A stretch of 64,000 nt of DNA from Salinimonas marina (GTDB lineage: Bacteria > Pseudomonadota > Gammaproteobacteria > Enterobacterales > Alteromonadaceae): positions 149,501-213,500 of the forward strand of contig NZ_CP064795.1 in the NCBI RefSeq assembly GCF_015644725.1, read 5' to 3'. Below the pieces are notes generated by a model, which had not been told where the DNA came from, searched no databases, and saw only the letters and a list, made by a program, of their open reading frames with translations. A program made the translations under genes and the position numbers. Positions 18,059 to 29,064 of this stretch are shown here, piece after piece (the stretch's first letter is position 1; each line of letters starts with the position of its first letter).

Positions 18059-20583
18059 AAAAAGCGTTTACGCGTTCATTAGGCTTTGTTGCGGTAGCCT
18101 TAGCATTAAGCGGCTGTCAGCAAAGCACCAGCCAGCAACAACCTGAGCCAGCAGAAACCGCCGACAAGACGGTTTCCGTGCCTGACTACTGGCCGGAAAT
18201 TCGCTTCGATACCGCCAACAGCGCCGAAGTTGAGCAGCGGGTGGATGAGATCATGAGTGCCATGACGCTGGAACAGAAAGTGGCCCAGCTGATGCAACCG
18301 GAAATCCGCGATATCACGGTTGAAGACATGCGTCGTTATGGGTTCGGCTCTTATCTGAATGGGGGCGGTTCCTTCCCCAATGGTGACAAACAAGCTTCCA
18401 TGGAAGACTGGGTGACACTGGCCGAAGATATGTACCAGGCCTCGGTAGATGACTCACTTGATGGCTCGGTCATTCCCACGATGTGGGGAACCGACGCGGT
18501 GCATGGTCACAACAATGTGATTGGGGCCACGTTATTCCCGCACAATATCGGTTTAGGGGCGATGCGCGATGCCAGTCTGGTTGAAAAGATTGCTGAGGTC
18601 ACCGCCAAAGAAGTGCGTGCAACCGGCATCGACTGGATTTTTGCGCCAACGGTGGCGACCGCTCGTGATGACCGCTGGGGGCGCACCTACGAGTCTTATT
18701 CTGAAGATCCGCAAGTGGTGGGCGAATACGCCCGGGCGATTGTCACCGGCTTACAAGGTGATATCAGCGACGGCAACATTGACGATGCCCATGTTATCTC
18801 TACCGTAAAGCACTTTATCGGTGATGGCGGCACCCAGGAGGGGGATGATCAGGGTAACAATATTGCAGATGAAAAAACGCTGTTTGAAATTCATGGTCAG
18901 GGCTATGTTGAAGGGTTAAATGCCGGTTCACAATCGGTTATGGCGTCTTTTAATAGCTGGAAGGGCGACAAAATTCACGGCAGTAAGTATTTACTTACCG
19001 ACGTTTTAAAAGAAAAGATGGGCTTTGATGGCTTTGTGGTAGGCGACTGGAATGGTCACGGCCAGATTGAAGGCTGTACCAATGAAAGCTGCCCACAGGC
19101 TATTAATGCCGGTTTGGATGTGTATATGGTGCCCACCGACGCCTGGAAGCCATTGATGGAAAACACCATCGCCCAGGTCAAAAGCGGAGAAATATCCAAA
19201 GAACGTCTGAATGATGCGGTGCGCCGCGTGCTACGGGTAAAAGTGCGGGTAGGGCTGTTTGACCTGCCCTCACCAGCCAACCGTTCATTATCGGCCAAAT
19301 CGGAACTGATTGGCGCCCCGGAACACCGCGCCATTGCCCGTGAAGCCGTTCGCAAATCATTGGTGATGCTGAAAAACCAGGAAAACCTGTTACCGCTGGA
19401 TGCTGACCAGCACATTCTGGTGGCTGGCGATGCCGCTGATAATATCGGCAAACAAGCCGGTGGCTGGAGCATAACCTGGCAGGGAACCGGCAACCAGAAC
19501 AGTGATTTTCCTGGTGCCACTTCAATTTACCAGGGTATTGAACAGACTGTAAGCGAGCAAGGCGGCAGCACCGAGTTGTCTGTAGACGGCAGCTTTGAAA
19601 CCCGCCCTGATGTGGCCGTGGTGGTATTCGGGGAAAACCCGTATGCCGAAGGTAATGGGGACTTGTCGAACCTGGAATATCAGCGTGGTGATAAACAAGA
19701 TTTGGAATTATTGAAGTCATTGCAGGAACAAAACATTCCGGTGGTGTCGGTGTTTATTACCGGCCGGCCGTTGTGGGTTAATCCTGAACTGAACGCCAGT
19801 GATGCCTTTGTTGTCGCCTGGCTGCCAGGCACCGAGGGTCATGGTGTGGCGGATGTGTTGTTCACCGATGCCCAGGGAGAGGCCCGTTACCCAATGCAGG
19901 GGGAACTGTCTTTCTCGTGGCCTGCCACCCCCACTCAAACCGTTAACAAGGGCGATGGTCAGACCCCGCTGTTCCCGTATGGCTATGGTCTGGCTTATGG
20001 TGAGCAGGATCCGCTGACCCAGCCACTTTCGGAGCAGGCCAGTGCCGGTGATGAATTGGTGATGACTCATCCTGTTTTTGTTCGCAGTATTCAAAAACCC
20101 TGGCAGCTAACGGTTGAAGGTTCGGAAGGTCAGCAGGTGATGAACAGTAATACTCTGTCCACACCAAGTGTTGAGATTCGTACCACGGATCGTAATGTCC
20201 AGGAAGATGCGCTGGCCATCGACTGGAAGCAGGCCGCCACCGTAAGCTTTGGTGCACAATTTCCTGAAGATCTTCGTGACTATACCAGCAAGCAGTCAGC
20301 CCTGGTGCTGGATGTTCAAAAACAAAGCGCGGCATCTGAGGTTGCGGTGTCAATGCAATGTGGTGATAGCTGTAAAGGTGAAGTCGCCTTATCCGATTAC
20401 AGCCAGGCGACCACTGAATGGCAAACGGTCACTATTCCTACCCAGTGTCTGACAGACGCCGGTATGAAGTTTGATGAAGTTTTCAAAGTCCTGTCATTAT
20501 CAGCAGATGCTGATACCAGGCTGACTATTTCGGATGTGCGGATAGAGCCTGAGGCTGACAATTTATCGGATTGTAAAAAGTAA
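18055..20583 (+). CDS. GH3 beta-glucosidase/exo-beta-glucanase lipoprotein
   Basis: A retaining beta-glucosidase of family GH3, 842 residues. The N-terminus is a lipoprotein signal with lipobox LSGC (Cys21), so it is anchored in the outer membrane or periplasm. The (beta/alpha)8 domain shows [28 protein letters not shown] at 252-259 and the nucleophile Asp331 in [10 protein letters not shown]. The alpha/beta-sandwich domain covers roughly 380-610 ([15 protein letters not shown], then [11 protein letters not shown]). A C-terminal extra domain of about 180 residues resembles that of marine exo-1,3/1,4-beta-glucanases such as ExoP. The start at 18055 overlaps the permease stop and has aaggag at 18041-18046. 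Substrate by inference: laminarin- or cellulose-type oligosaccharides. Confidence 0.93.
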   Translation: MKKAFTRSLGFVAVALALSGCQQSTSQQQPEPAETADKTVSVPDYWPEIRFDTANSAEVEQRVDEIMSAMTLEQKVAQLMQPEIRDITVEDMRRYGFGSYLNGGGSFPNGDKQASMEDWVTLAEDMYQASVDDSLDGSVIPTMWGTDAVHGHNNVIGATLFPHNIGLGAMRDASLVEKIAEVTAKEVRATGIDWIFAPTVATARDDRWGRTYESYSEDPQVVGEYARAIVTGLQGDISDGNIDDAHVISTVKHFIGDGGTQEGDDQGNNIADEKTLFEIHGQGYVEGLNAGSQSVMASFNSWKGDKIHGSKYLLTDVLKEKMGFDGFVVGDWNGHGQIEGCTNESCPQAINAGLDVYMVPTDAWKPLMENTIAQVKSGEISKERLNDAVRRVLRVKVRVGLFDLPSPANRSLSAKSELIGAPEHRAIAREAVRKSLVMLKNQENLLPLDADQHILVAGDAADNIGKQAGGWSITWQGTGNQNSDFPGATSIYQGIEQTVSEQGGSTELSVDGSFETRPDVAVVVFGENPYAEGNGDLSNLEYQRGDKQDLELLKSLQEQNIPVVSVFITGRPLWVNPELNASDAFVVAWLPGTEGHGVADVLFTDAQGEARYPMQGELSFSWPATPTQTVNKGDGQTPLFPYGYGLAYGEQDPLTQPLSEQASAGDELVMTHPVFVRSIQKPWQLTVEGSEGQQVMNSNTLSTPSVEIRTTDRNVQEDALAIDWKQAATVSFGAQFPEDLRDYTSKQSALVLDVQKQSAASEVAVSMQCGDSCKGEVALSDYSQATTEWQTVTIPTQCLTDAGMKFDEVFKVLSLSADADTRLTISDVRIEPEADNLSDCKK

Positions 20584-20590
20584 CCTTCAA

Positions 20591-20617
20591 AACCCCGGCG
20601 CAGTCCGGGGTTTTTTA
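20591..20617 (+). terminator. Rho-independent terminator after the GH3 gene
   Basis: The stem aaccccgg / ccggggtt with a cgcagt loop runs into six T, eight bases after the GH3 stop codon. It closes the permease-glucosidase transcription unit. Confidence 0.92.
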
Positions 20618-20808
20618 TTGGTACAGCGTTGCGGGTGGGTGTCCAGTTCTCATCCTACTGGAACCCAGGTCCTGAGTGGCGGTTCACTGCGTCCACTAGT
20701 GACTGTCCTGTCGAGTTGACTGAAGGTCCGGTCGACAAAAAGATGCAGCTTTGATGTAAACCAGTACAATACGCGCCTTGCTATGTTCTGGTGTGATAAA
20801 ACAATTCT

Positions 20809-22008
20809 ATGAGTGCGCGTTCGTCTTTTTCCACTGCTTTTCCATTTATGCTGTTTGCCGGGGTCATGCTGATTGCGGCCAATTTACGTGCGCCTTTTAC
20901 CGGTGTGGCGCCATTGATGGTGGCCATTCAGGAGGCCCTGAGCTTGAGTGCCTCCACCGTGGGTATGTTAATCACCTTGCCTCTGTTAGTGTTCATGTTG
21001 GTATCGCCATTGGTCCCTGCCTTATCCCGACGCTTTGGCATTGAACGTACCTTGTTTCTGGCTCTGATTGCCATCGCCGTGGGGGTATTGGTGCGCTCTA
21101 TTGGCGGACTTTATGGCTTATTTGGCGGTACCATCCTGATTGGCGCCGGTATTGCGGCTGGCAATGTGCTGTTGCCCGGGGTGGTCAAACTGCGCTTTCC
21201 CAATCATATTGCCCTGCTAACCTCTTCCTATGTGCTGGCGATGGGCATTATGGCGGCCGCCTGGTCGGCGGCGGTGATCCCCCTAGCACAGGGTGGCCCA
21301 GACTGGGAGTTTGCCTTGCTGGCCATGGTCAGCCTGCCGGTTGTCTCGGCATTGTTATGGTTAAACCAGTTAAAAGGCACCAGGCGCCGCGGGGCCGATG
21401 AAGGACCGCACCAGGGGGCGGGCAAAGCAATTTTCAGGCATCGCTTAACCTGGCAGCTTTGTGGTTTTTTTGGCTGCAATGCCTTTTTGTACTATTCAGT
21501 GGTTAGCTGGCTGCCCGCTATTGTCAGCGAAGCTGGCTTCTCAGAAGCCGAGGCTGGCAATATTCATGGTATCTTCCAGTTTGCCAGTGCCTTGCCGGGA
21601 TTTGTCATCGTCCCGGCCATGAAACGCTTGCATGATCAGCGAGGATTATCGGTTTTTATGACCGCTCTGAATCTGGCCGGCTTTGCCGGGGTTATGCTGC
21701 TGCCTGATCTGGCTTATCTGTGGGCCGCGGTATTAGGCTTTGCCATTGGGGCAAACTTTATTCTGGCATTATCATTTATCGGTTTGCGTACCCGCACCAG
21801 CCAACAAGCCTCCTCATTATCCAGCGCCGCACAGACCACCGGTTACTGTGTCGCGGCCACGGGGCCATTTGCACTAGGCGCGGTATACGACTGGGTAGGC
21901 GCCTGGCAGCTGGCTTTGTTTATCTGCGTGGCGTTTAGTATTACCCAGGCGCTGTTAGGCCTGAAAGTCGGACGCAATATTCAGTTACCTGTAGCCGATC
22001 ACCAATAA
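20809..22008 (+). CDS. MFS transporter, CynX/NimT type
   Basis: A 399-residue inner-membrane transporter with about 12 helices. The N-terminus ANLRAPFTGVAPLM and the loop PALSRRFGIERTL fit the CynX/NimT (cyanate / 2-nitroimidazole) branch of the major facilitator superfamily. GLRTRTSQQASSLSSAAQT is typical of the second half. Substrates in this branch are poorly predictable, and no cyanase gene is present. The ATG start has no strong ribosome binding site in front. It stands alone between the GH3 terminator and an acyltransferase gene. The 20618-20808 gap shows no gene. Confidence 0.8.
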   Translation: MSARSSFSTAFPFMLFAGVMLIAANLRAPFTGVAPLMVAIQEALSLSASTVGMLITLPLLVFMLVSPLVPALSRRFGIERTLFLALIAIAVGVLVRSIGGLYGLFGGTILIGAGIAAGNVLLPGVVKLRFPNHIALLTSSYVLAMGIMAAAWSAAVIPLAQGGPDWEFALLAMVSLPVVSALLWLNQLKGTRRRGADEGPHQGAGKAIFRHRLTWQLCGFFGCNAFLYYSVVSWLPAIVSEAGFSEAEAGNIHGIFQFASALPGFVIVPAMKRLHDQRGLSVFMTALNLAGFAGVMLLPDLAYLWAAVLGFAIGANFILALSFIGLRTRTSQQASSLSSAAQTTGYCVAATGPFALGAVYDWVGAWQLALFICVAFSITQALLGLKVGRNIQLPVADHQ

Positions 22009-22137
22009 GCCCGAGGCGGCGTTTCACGCCCGGACTAATCCCGCCCGGGCCAACGGCTGTATCATACCATTATGAACAAAAAGTAATGTTAGGTAGTCAC
22101 AGACCAATATGTCTGACAAATTACAGCGTGAAGCACT

Positions 22138-24030
22138 TTGAATTTTCGATACGATATTAACGGCTTACGGGCCATTGCAGTCATCGCAGTGGTGCTGTTT
22201 CACTTTAATCCACAGTGGCTGCCCGGAGGCTTTGCCGGGGTCGATGTCTTTTTTGTGATATCGGGCTTTTTGATGACCAGTATTGTGGTCCGGGCCATTG
22301 ATGATAACCGGTTTGGGTTGCTGAAGTTTTATCTGGCGCGGGCCAACCGTATTGTACCGGCCCTGGCGGTGTTGTGTCTGGTCTTACTGGTAGTGGGCTG
22401 GCTTATTCTGTTGCCAGAAGAGTATACGGCACTGGGCAAACATGCTTGGGGCAGTGTCACCTTTATCTCTAATTTTATGTACTGGCAGGAAGCCGGTTAC
22501 TTTGATGCCGCGTCCCACCAGAAATGGTTATTGCATACCTGGTCGCTGGCGGTGGAATGGCAATTCTATTTGCTGTATCCGCTGGTGTTGCTGGCGCTAG
22601 GCAAGCTGGGTGGGCTCAACGCAATCCGCCGTGGCATAGTACTGCTAACCGTTGGCCTGTTTGTTTACAGTGCGCTTACCTCCGTAATTTGGCCCAGCGC
22701 CTCGTATTACCTGCTGGCGGCTCGTGCCTGGGAGCTGTTATTTGGCGGGCTCGCATTTTTATACCCGCTACCCCAAAATCAAAAATACAGCCGCTTGTTT
22801 AATCTGGTGGGAATTGGGCTGATTGTGGTGGCTTATGCGCTGGTGGATGAGACGGTCAGCTGGCCGGGCTACATTGCGCTCATCCCGGTAGCCGGCACCT
22901 ATCTGGTATTAATCGCGGCGCGCCAGGATAGCCGTTTGACTAATAATGCGGTATTCCAGGCCCTGGGCCGCTGGTCATATTCGATTTATTTGTGGCACTG
23001 GCCGGTGGTAGTGTTGGGCTATCGCTATGACATTGCTTATTGGTGGATCCCGGGCATGGCACTTTGTGTGCTACTGGGATTTGTCAGTTATCGGTATATT
23101 GAAAATATTAAGTGGCAGCGCTACCAGCAGCTGTCTGAGGTATGGCGGGCTAAGCCGTTATGGCTGGGTGCACTGGTGGTAGTGATGGGCCTCACCATAG
23201 TCAGTTATCAGGGGCTGAGCGGCCGCTTTTCGGCGCCGATGCAACAGGCACTAAATTCAGTGGCGGCCAGCCCTAAACGGGATCTGTGTCATATTGATGA
23301 ATATCAGAACCCGGCTAAGGCGTGTGAGTATTTTGGGAAAGACATCCGTTGGGCGGTGTTTGGAGACAGTCACACTGTGGAGCTGGCCTATGCGCTGGGT
23401 CGGCAGCTAGAGCCAGGCGATAAAGGGTTAAAACATTTCAGCTTTTCCGGTTGTTCCCCCTCGTTATTACAGCCGGCCGGTAGCAGCCGTTGTACCCGCT
23501 GGTATAAAGAGGCGGTGAAGGCGATTGTCGATGATAACCGGATTCAGCATGTACTGATTAATCACCGCTACTCATGGGCCCTGGCGGGCGACCATGCCCC
23601 CACTTACCCTAAGGTACCGGCGATTGAGAACAAGCCCCGGGCGCAGCGAATTTTGCGTTCACTGGATGCCACCATCAACACCCTGGCCAAGGCCAAACAA
23701 ACCGTATTTGTAATGTTGCCGGTGCCAGAGATAAAAAAACCGGTGTCAGGCTTACTGGCCCGCGCCCATATCAGCGGCGCCAGCCCTCAGCGCATTATCG
23801 GTACCACCCGGGACTACTACGAGCAGCGTAATGCCTTTATTCTGGCGCATTTTAACCAGGCCCAATACCCCGACAATGTAAAGTTCTTACGCCCCGCACA
23901 GGCCTGGTGTGATGAAGACTCGTGTTATGCAGTAAAAGAGCAGGAGGCATTGTACTTTGATGATAACCACCCCTCACTGGCCGGCGCCGCGCAACTGATC
24001 GAGCTGATACCGGCGGCACTGAGACAATAG
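22138..24030 (+). CDS. acyltransferase-3 with C-terminal SGNH domain (OafA-like)
   Basis: A membrane-bound O-acyltransferase of 630 residues, probably acetylating a surface polysaccharide or LPS O-antigen. Residues 1 to about 370 are the acyltransferase-3 domain with some ten helices: RYDINGLRAIAVIAVVLFHF, GVDVFFVISGFLM, HTWSLAVEWQFYLLYP. Residues from about 390 form a periplasmic SGNH-type domain with FGDSHTVELAYALG (Ser in block I) and a late DDNHPSLAG block (Asp/His pair). Two-domain proteins of this kind transfer acetyl groups across the membrane. The start TTG at 22138 is set by alignment to the family N-terminus; the ribosome binding site is weak. A separate acetyltransferase gene converges on it. 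Confidence 0.88.
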   Translation: MNFRYDINGLRAIAVIAVVLFHFNPQWLPGGFAGVDVFFVISGFLMTSIVVRAIDDNRFGLLKFYLARANRIVPALAVLCLVLLVVGWLILLPEEYTALGKHAWGSVTFISNFMYWQEAGYFDAASHQKWLLHTWSLAVEWQFYLLYPLVLLALGKLGGLNAIRRGIVLLTVGLFVYSALTSVIWPSASYYLLAARAWELLFGGLAFLYPLPQNQKYSRLFNLVGIGLIVVAYALVDETVSWPGYIALIPVAGTYLVLIAARQDSRLTNNAVFQALGRWSYSIYLWHWPVVVLGYRYDIAYWWIPGMALCVLLGFVSYRYIENIKWQRYQQLSEVWRAKPLWLGALVVVMGLTIVSYQGLSGRFSAPMQQALNSVAASPKRDLCHIDEYQNPAKACEYFGKDIRWAVFGDSHTVELAYALGRQLEPGDKGLKHFSFSGCSPSLLQPAGSSRCTRWYKEAVKAIVDDNRIQHVLINHRYSWALAGDHAPTYPKVPAIENKPRAQRILRSLDATINTLAKAKQTVFVMLPVPEIKKPVSGLLARAHISGASPQRIIGTTRDYYEQRNAFILAHFNQAQYPDNVKFLRPAQAWCDEDSCYAVKEQEALYFDDNHPSLAGAAQLIELIPAALRQ

Positions 24031-24036
24031 AGTGGA

Positions 24037-24555
24037 TTAGCGGCCCGCAACTTCAGCGTTATAAAAGGTGGTACCAGCGGCCACCGGGCCGCTCACCACA
24101 CTGCCTGCCCCGATAATGGCTTGCTGGCCGATGTCACTGCCCGGTAAAATCAGCACATTGGCGCCAATCCAAACGTCCGGGCCAATCTTAACCGGTGCCT
24201 CGGAGACAGGATGGCCGGCCAGTGGAGCCCCTGTAATGATACAATTGGGCCCAATCAGGACGCCGTCCCCAATTTCCAGCCTCTGCTCGCCCAGCAACAC
24301 CGTATTGTGATTAATAAATACCGCCTGCCCCAGGCGGACATTATGAGGAGTCTGGCAAAAAAAAGCAGGCTCAATAAAAACCGCCGAGGAGAGGCTGAAT
24401 GCCTGCTGCAACAAGGCCGGACGCTGGTCAGGCTCAGCATGATTAAAGCGGTGCCACAGCTGTATATTATGTTGTTGAGCGCCCGATCCCGGTTGAGAAT
24501 AGTTCAGGTAATACGGTACATCACCATGATTTCGAAGCGGCAAAGTGGTTTGCAT
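24037..24555 (-). CDS. hexapeptide-repeat O-acetyltransferase (LacA/NodL/WcaF type)
   Basis: A soluble left-handed beta-helix acetyltransferase of 172 residues using acetyl-CoA. Hexapeptide repeats run through the second half (VLIGPNCIITGAP, VKIGPDVWIGANVLILPG, AIIGAGSVVSGPVAAG). His in APLAGHPVS sits where LacA-type enzymes have the catalytic histidine. It is short at the N-terminus compared with maltose acetyltransferases, closer to WcaF or colanic-acid enzymes. It ends seven bases after the convergent membrane acyltransferase. The acceptor is unknown; a sugar of a surface glycan is an inference from the neighbour. Confidence 0.82.
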   Translation of the reverse strand: MQTTLPLRNHGDVPYYLNYSQPGSGAQQHNIQLWHRFNHAEPDQRPALLQQAFSLSSAVFIEPAFFCQTPHNVRLGQAVFINHNTVLLGEQRLEIGDGVLIGPNCIITGAPLAGHPVSEAPVKIGPDVWIGANVLILPGSDIGQQAIIGAGSVVSGPVAAGTTFYNAEVAGR

Positions 24556-24610
24556 GTGACCTGGGGTAAGGTAAGTTTGCCGTCAGTATAAACTACCTAT
24601 ACGGGCCCCG

Positions 24611-25165
24611 ATGCAGCAAAAAAAGGAAATTCTACTGATTCGGCATGGCCGGCCAGCATCTGAACATAACGGCCGGGTATCCAGTGCAGGCTTTTCGCGG
24701 TGGGTGCGTAATTACAACCGGGCGCCCTTGCACGACCAAAGCTGGCCCTGGTGTCAGCGCGATCTTAGTCAGTATTATATTATGACCAGCAGTCTGCGCC
24801 GGGCAAAGCTATCGGCCGCCCGTTACAGCGAACGCCCCGTGAAGGAGCATCACCGGCTGCTGGACGAGATGCAAATCCCCCGCTATCGGCTACCGTTAAC
24901 GCTTAAAGCCTGGAGCTGGGTGTATCTTAACCGGCTGCTGTGGTGTTTAGGCCGCCCCGGTCCGTTTGAGTCATTTGCGCAGGCCCGCGAGCGTATCCGG
25001 CAGGCCGCCGACATGCTGGACGCCCGGGCGGCCAGTGAATCCAAAATCTGTATTTTTGCGCACGCCCTCACCAACCGCTTTCTGGTGCGTTATTTACAGC
25101 GCAAGGGGTGGCAGGTGACAGAAAAAGATCATCGGTATTGGGGAGTTATCCGTCTGCAAAAATAA
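24611..25165 (+). CDS. histidine phosphatase family protein
   Basis: A 184-residue protein of the phosphoglycerate-mutase-like superfamily. It has the phosphate-binding block LIRHGRPASEHNGRV near the N-terminus, SSLRRAKLSAARY (conserved Arg) and the second catalytic His in CIFAHALTNRFLVRYL. The length suits a small SixA/CobC-like enzyme. It is divergent from the acetyltransferase, with 55 bases between the starts. The ATG start is preceded only by gggcccc, so initiation is uncertain. The substrate cannot be assigned. Confidence 0.78.
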   Translation: MQQKKEILLIRHGRPASEHNGRVSSAGFSRWVRNYNRAPLHDQSWPWCQRDLSQYYIMTSSLRRAKLSAARYSERPVKEHHRLLDEMQIPRYRLPLTLKAWSWVYLNRLLWCLGRPGPFESFAQARERIRQAADMLDARAASESKICIFAHALTNRFLVRYLQRKGWQVTEKDHRYWGVIRLQK

Positions 25166-25285
25166 CCCTTATTTGCTTTTATAAAAGAAATGGTCACTAA
25201 TATAGAAACAGACTCTGGTGTATACAGCCCGTGTGCGCCCGATTTACTCGATAACTTATTAGGTTCACCATAAGAGTGTGTGAAA

Positions 25286-25783
25286 ATGAAAAGCACCCAA
25301 CCTGAGCGCCGGCGTTTCTGGCTTAATATTGTGTTCGTGGTTACCTTTGTTGGTATGTTGCTGGTGATGATGACGTATCTGAACACCACCGAGCCGAATC
25401 TCAGGCAACAAAAATTAAAAGCACTGTCACAAAAGATGCAAACCAGCGCTACCCGTACCCGCTACCAGTGGCAGGTCGAAGGCAAGCCGGCGGCGATTAT
25501 GCTGATTCATTATAACGCCAACGGTCAGGAAGTCGGGCGCAAGCCGGTGCAGGTCGGGGCCAGCGGGCTGCCGCGAGTTACCGATAAGCAATCTTATTGT
25601 GAGCGTTTGTGGCGGGTGTTAACCAATACCGAATTGCAGGTCGAAGGCTTTAAAATTCGGGCCGAATACCAGACAGCCGGCAATGACGCCTCCCAGACCA
25701 GTGCCGTGTGTCGTTTTGGGTATAGTCGCGGCAGTGCGTTTTATTATGTTATCGATACCGGTAAGGTCAGCTTTGAAAGCTGA
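25286..25783 (+). CDS. hypothetical single-pass membrane protein
   Basis: Not recognised. The 165-residue protein has a basic N-terminus (PERRRF) and one hydrophobic helix at about 12-33 (LNIVFVVTFVGMLLVMM). A hydrophilic domain with two cysteines (SYCERLWR and SAVCRFGYS) follows, which would be periplasmic and could form a disulfide. There is no prepilin motif. The start may be ATG 25286 or GTG 25280; the ribosome binding site aagag fits either poorly. It stands alone before mreB. In relatives, MSHA pilus genes lie at this position, but nothing in this protein shows that it belongs to them. Confidence 0.6.
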   Translation: MKSTQPERRRFWLNIVFVVTFVGMLLVMMTYLNTTEPNLRQQKLKALSQKMQTSATRTRYQWQVEGKPAAIMLIHYNANGQEVGRKPVQVGASGLPRVTDKQSYCERLWRVLTNTELQVEGFKIRAEYQTAGNDASQTSAVCRFGYSRGSAFYYVIDTGKVSFES

Positions 25784-25947
25784 GTGGGGGGAGGTGCTGT
25801 ATGTTTTTTGAACATTGTGCTGGCGGTAAATAATCAAAACGACTGAGCAAACAAAAAACACGGGCAAATGCGATGCTTAGCGCAGGTGTTCACTTGCCCA
25901 AACCTGCCCCCGTTGTTAAAGTGTAACAATCGATATCTTCTTCTTAG

Positions 25948-27053
<1,106 letters not shown>

Positions 27054-27093
27054 CCACAGGATGACGCCTTCGGGCGTTAACCTGAACTCCCTC

Positions 27094-27972
27094 ATGGATA
27101 CTATATTTACCCGCGGACCGTCTTTGAACAACCGACTGGCGCTGGCCCTGGCCCTGTCGGTTTTGTTGATCTTTGCCGACCATAAACTTGCGGCTTTTCA
27201 GTCTACCCGGGTCTATCTCAACTCCATCATGAGTCCGCTACAGTACCTGGCGAACTTACCCAGCGTGGTCCTGAACTTCAGCGCCCAGCGCCTGACCTCG
27301 CGCCAGGCGTTGGTGGCTGAAAATAATCGCCTGATTGACCAGAATCTGAAAATGCGTGAGCGCTTGCAGCAATTTGATATCTTGCAGGCGCAAAATGATC
27401 AACTGCGTAAGCTGCTGGATGTGCCCGTGGAGCCTAAGGTGCACAAGATGGTGGTCGAACTGATGGCCGTGGACAACAATCCATTCAGCCAGCAAATTGT
27501 GATTAATAAAGGGGCCATTGACGGGGTGTATCGGTCGCAGTCGGTGCTGGACGATCGGGGGGTGGTAGGCCAGGTCATGGAAGTGGGCAGTACCAATAGC
27601 CGGGTTATGCTGATTTCGGATGTTACCCATGCCATCCCGGTTCGTTCGGTACGCAACAATATTCGGTTTATTGCCAGCGGCAACGGCTCTATGGATGAAT
27701 TGTTTTTAGAACATGTACCCCACAGTGTCGATATTCAGGAAGGCGACATGCTGATGTCTTCAGGCCTGGGCAAGGTCTTTCCTGAAGGCTATCCGGTGGC
27801 GCAGGTTCAAACCGTGGTGCACGATGAAGGCCGGCCTTTTGCTACGGTCAAAGCCCGGCCGCTGGCGCAACTCGACCGCTTAAAATACCTGTTGTTGCTT
27901 TGGCCTGAAGACGCTCCTCGTCAGCCTGAAGGCAGCGCATTGCGGCAGGCCGCCGGGCCACAGGAAGACTAG
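27094..27972 (+). CDS. mreC: rod shape-determining protein MreC
   Basis: Periplasmic scaffold of the elongasome that links MreB to PBP2/RodA. The 292-residue protein has a short cytoplasmic tail and one membrane helix (LALALALSVLLIFADHKL). A coiled coil follows (RQALVAENNRLIDQNLKMRER). The beta-domain has GVVGQVMEVGSTNSRVMLISD and PVRSVRNN, the core of the MreC family. The start is placed at ATG 27094, because upstream in-frame codons overlap the end of mreB and would extend the protein before its membrane helix. It lies 40 bases after mreB and 3 before mreD. Confidence 0.93.
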   Translation: MDTIFTRGPSLNNRLALALALSVLLIFADHKLAAFQSTRVYLNSIMSPLQYLANLPSVVLNFSAQRLTSRQALVAENNRLIDQNLKMRERLQQFDILQAQNDQLRKLLDVPVEPKVHKMVVELMAVDNNPFSQQIVINKGAIDGVYRSQSVLDDRGVVGQVMEVGSTNSRVMLISDVTHAIPVRSVRNNIRFIASGNGSMDELFLEHVPHSVDIQEGDMLMSSGLGKVFPEGYPVAQVQTVVHDEGRPFATVKARPLAQLDRLKYLLLLWPEDAPRQPEGSALRQAAGPQED

Positions 27973-27975
27973 TCT

Positions 27976-28458
27976 ATGCTTATAAAAGCCCGCCACTCTG
28001 CCATTATAATCAGTATCCTGATTGCGTTGGTGTTGCAAATTATGCCGCTGCCGATTCAGGCCGATTTGTATCGTCCTGACTGGGTATTGATTGTACTGGC
28101 TTACTGGTCAATGGCGCTGCCGCACCGGGTCAATGTGGGCGTCGCCTTTTTGACCGGGTTGGCGATGGATATATTATTGGGCACCGCCCTGGGAATCCAC
28201 AGTTTTGCCCTGAGCCTGGCGGTGTATGTGCTGGCGGCCAATTATCAGCGGCTGCGTAATTATTCGGTATGGCAACAGGCTATCGTCATTGGGCTGCTTA
28301 GCTCGTTTTATCATCTGATGCTGTTTTGGCTACAACATCTGCTCACCGATATCCCGTTTCAGTTTGCCTACCTATGGCCGGTGATATCGTCCATGGTATT
28401 GTGGCCCTGGATGTTCTGGTTGCTGCGCAAGGCCCGTCGTCAACTCAGTATTACCTGA
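27976..28458 (+). CDS. mreD: rod shape-determining protein MreD
   Basis: Inner-membrane component of the elongasome. The 160-residue protein is almost entirely hydrophobic, with about five helices. The family features QADLYRPDWVLIVLAYWSMALPHRVNVG and FLTGLAMDILLGTALG are both present. It starts three bases after mreC stops, so it is cotranslated. Length agrees with E. coli MreD (162). Confidence 0.92.
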   Translation: MLIKARHSAIIISILIALVLQIMPLPIQADLYRPDWVLIVLAYWSMALPHRVNVGVAFLTGLAMDILLGTALGIHSFALSLAVYVLAANYQRLRNYSVWQQAIVIGLLSSFYHLMLFWLQHLLTDIPFQFAYLWPVISSMVLWPWMFWLLRKARRQLSIT

Positions 28459-28479
28459 ATAACCCTACAAGGAAATGCC

Positions 28480-29064
28480 ATGGCACCTGCACTAATTCTG
28501 GCGTCAGCCTCGGCCCGACGCACAGCTTTGCTAGACCAGATGGGCATCGCCCATCAGTGTTTGCCCGTGGATATTGATGAGTCGGCCTTACCTGACGAAA
28601 CACCGCAGGCCATGGTCATGCGGCTGGCCAGACAAAAAGCGGCGGAAGCCTGGCGTCGGCTGTCCGCCGCGCAGTCACAACAGTCCGTTATCCTGGCCAG
28701 TGACACCCTAATCGAATTTGAAGGACAAAGCCTGGGCAAACCCATCGATAAAGACGATAGTATAGCTACGCTGAGTCGGTTGTCGGGAAACACCCATCAG
28801 GTGCTGACTGCAGTCTGTGCCTACCGTCATGATCAGCGCGAAACACTGATGGTGACCACTCAGGTCGAATTTGCTCCGCTTACCCGTGCTGATATGGAAC
28901 GTTACTGGGAAACCGGCGAGCCTGCGGATAAAGCGGGCAGTTATGCCATTCAGGGCATCGGCGGGCAGTTTGTTAAAGCGGTACATGGCAGTGTCAGCAG
29001 TGTGATTGGTTTACCCATGTACGAAACCCGGTGTTTATTGCAACAATTTGGAGTGACGGTATGA
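28480..29064 (+). CDS. maf: Maf-family nucleotide pyrophosphatase (YhdE type)
   Basis: Hydrolyses non-canonical or dTTP/UTP nucleotides to monophosphates; the family is linked to septum formation and nucleotide-pool cleaning. The 194-residue protein begins LILASASARRTALLDQMG (the family's S-x-S-x-R-R site). It contains ILASDTLIEF, SLGKPIDKDD, and EPADKAGSYAIQGIGGQFV, the most conserved Maf block. The position between mreD and rng is the same as in many gammaproteobacteria. The stop overlaps the rng start by ATGA. Aaggaaa at 28470 serves as ribosome binding site. Confidence 0.93.
   Translation: MAPALILASASARRTALLDQMGIAHQCLPVDIDESALPDETPQAMVMRLARQKAAEAWRRLSAAQSQQSVILASDTLIEFEGQSLGKPIDKDDSIATLSRLSGNTHQVLTAVCAYRHDQRETLMVTTQVEFAPLTRADMERYWETGEPADKAGSYAIQGIGGQFVKAVHGSVSSVIGLPMYETRCLLQQFGVTV

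Noticed and set aside
25860..25900. Terminator-like hairpin with T-run on the minus strand before mreB
   Set aside because: No minus-strand gene ends there, the stem is imperfect and the loop long; likely coincidental.
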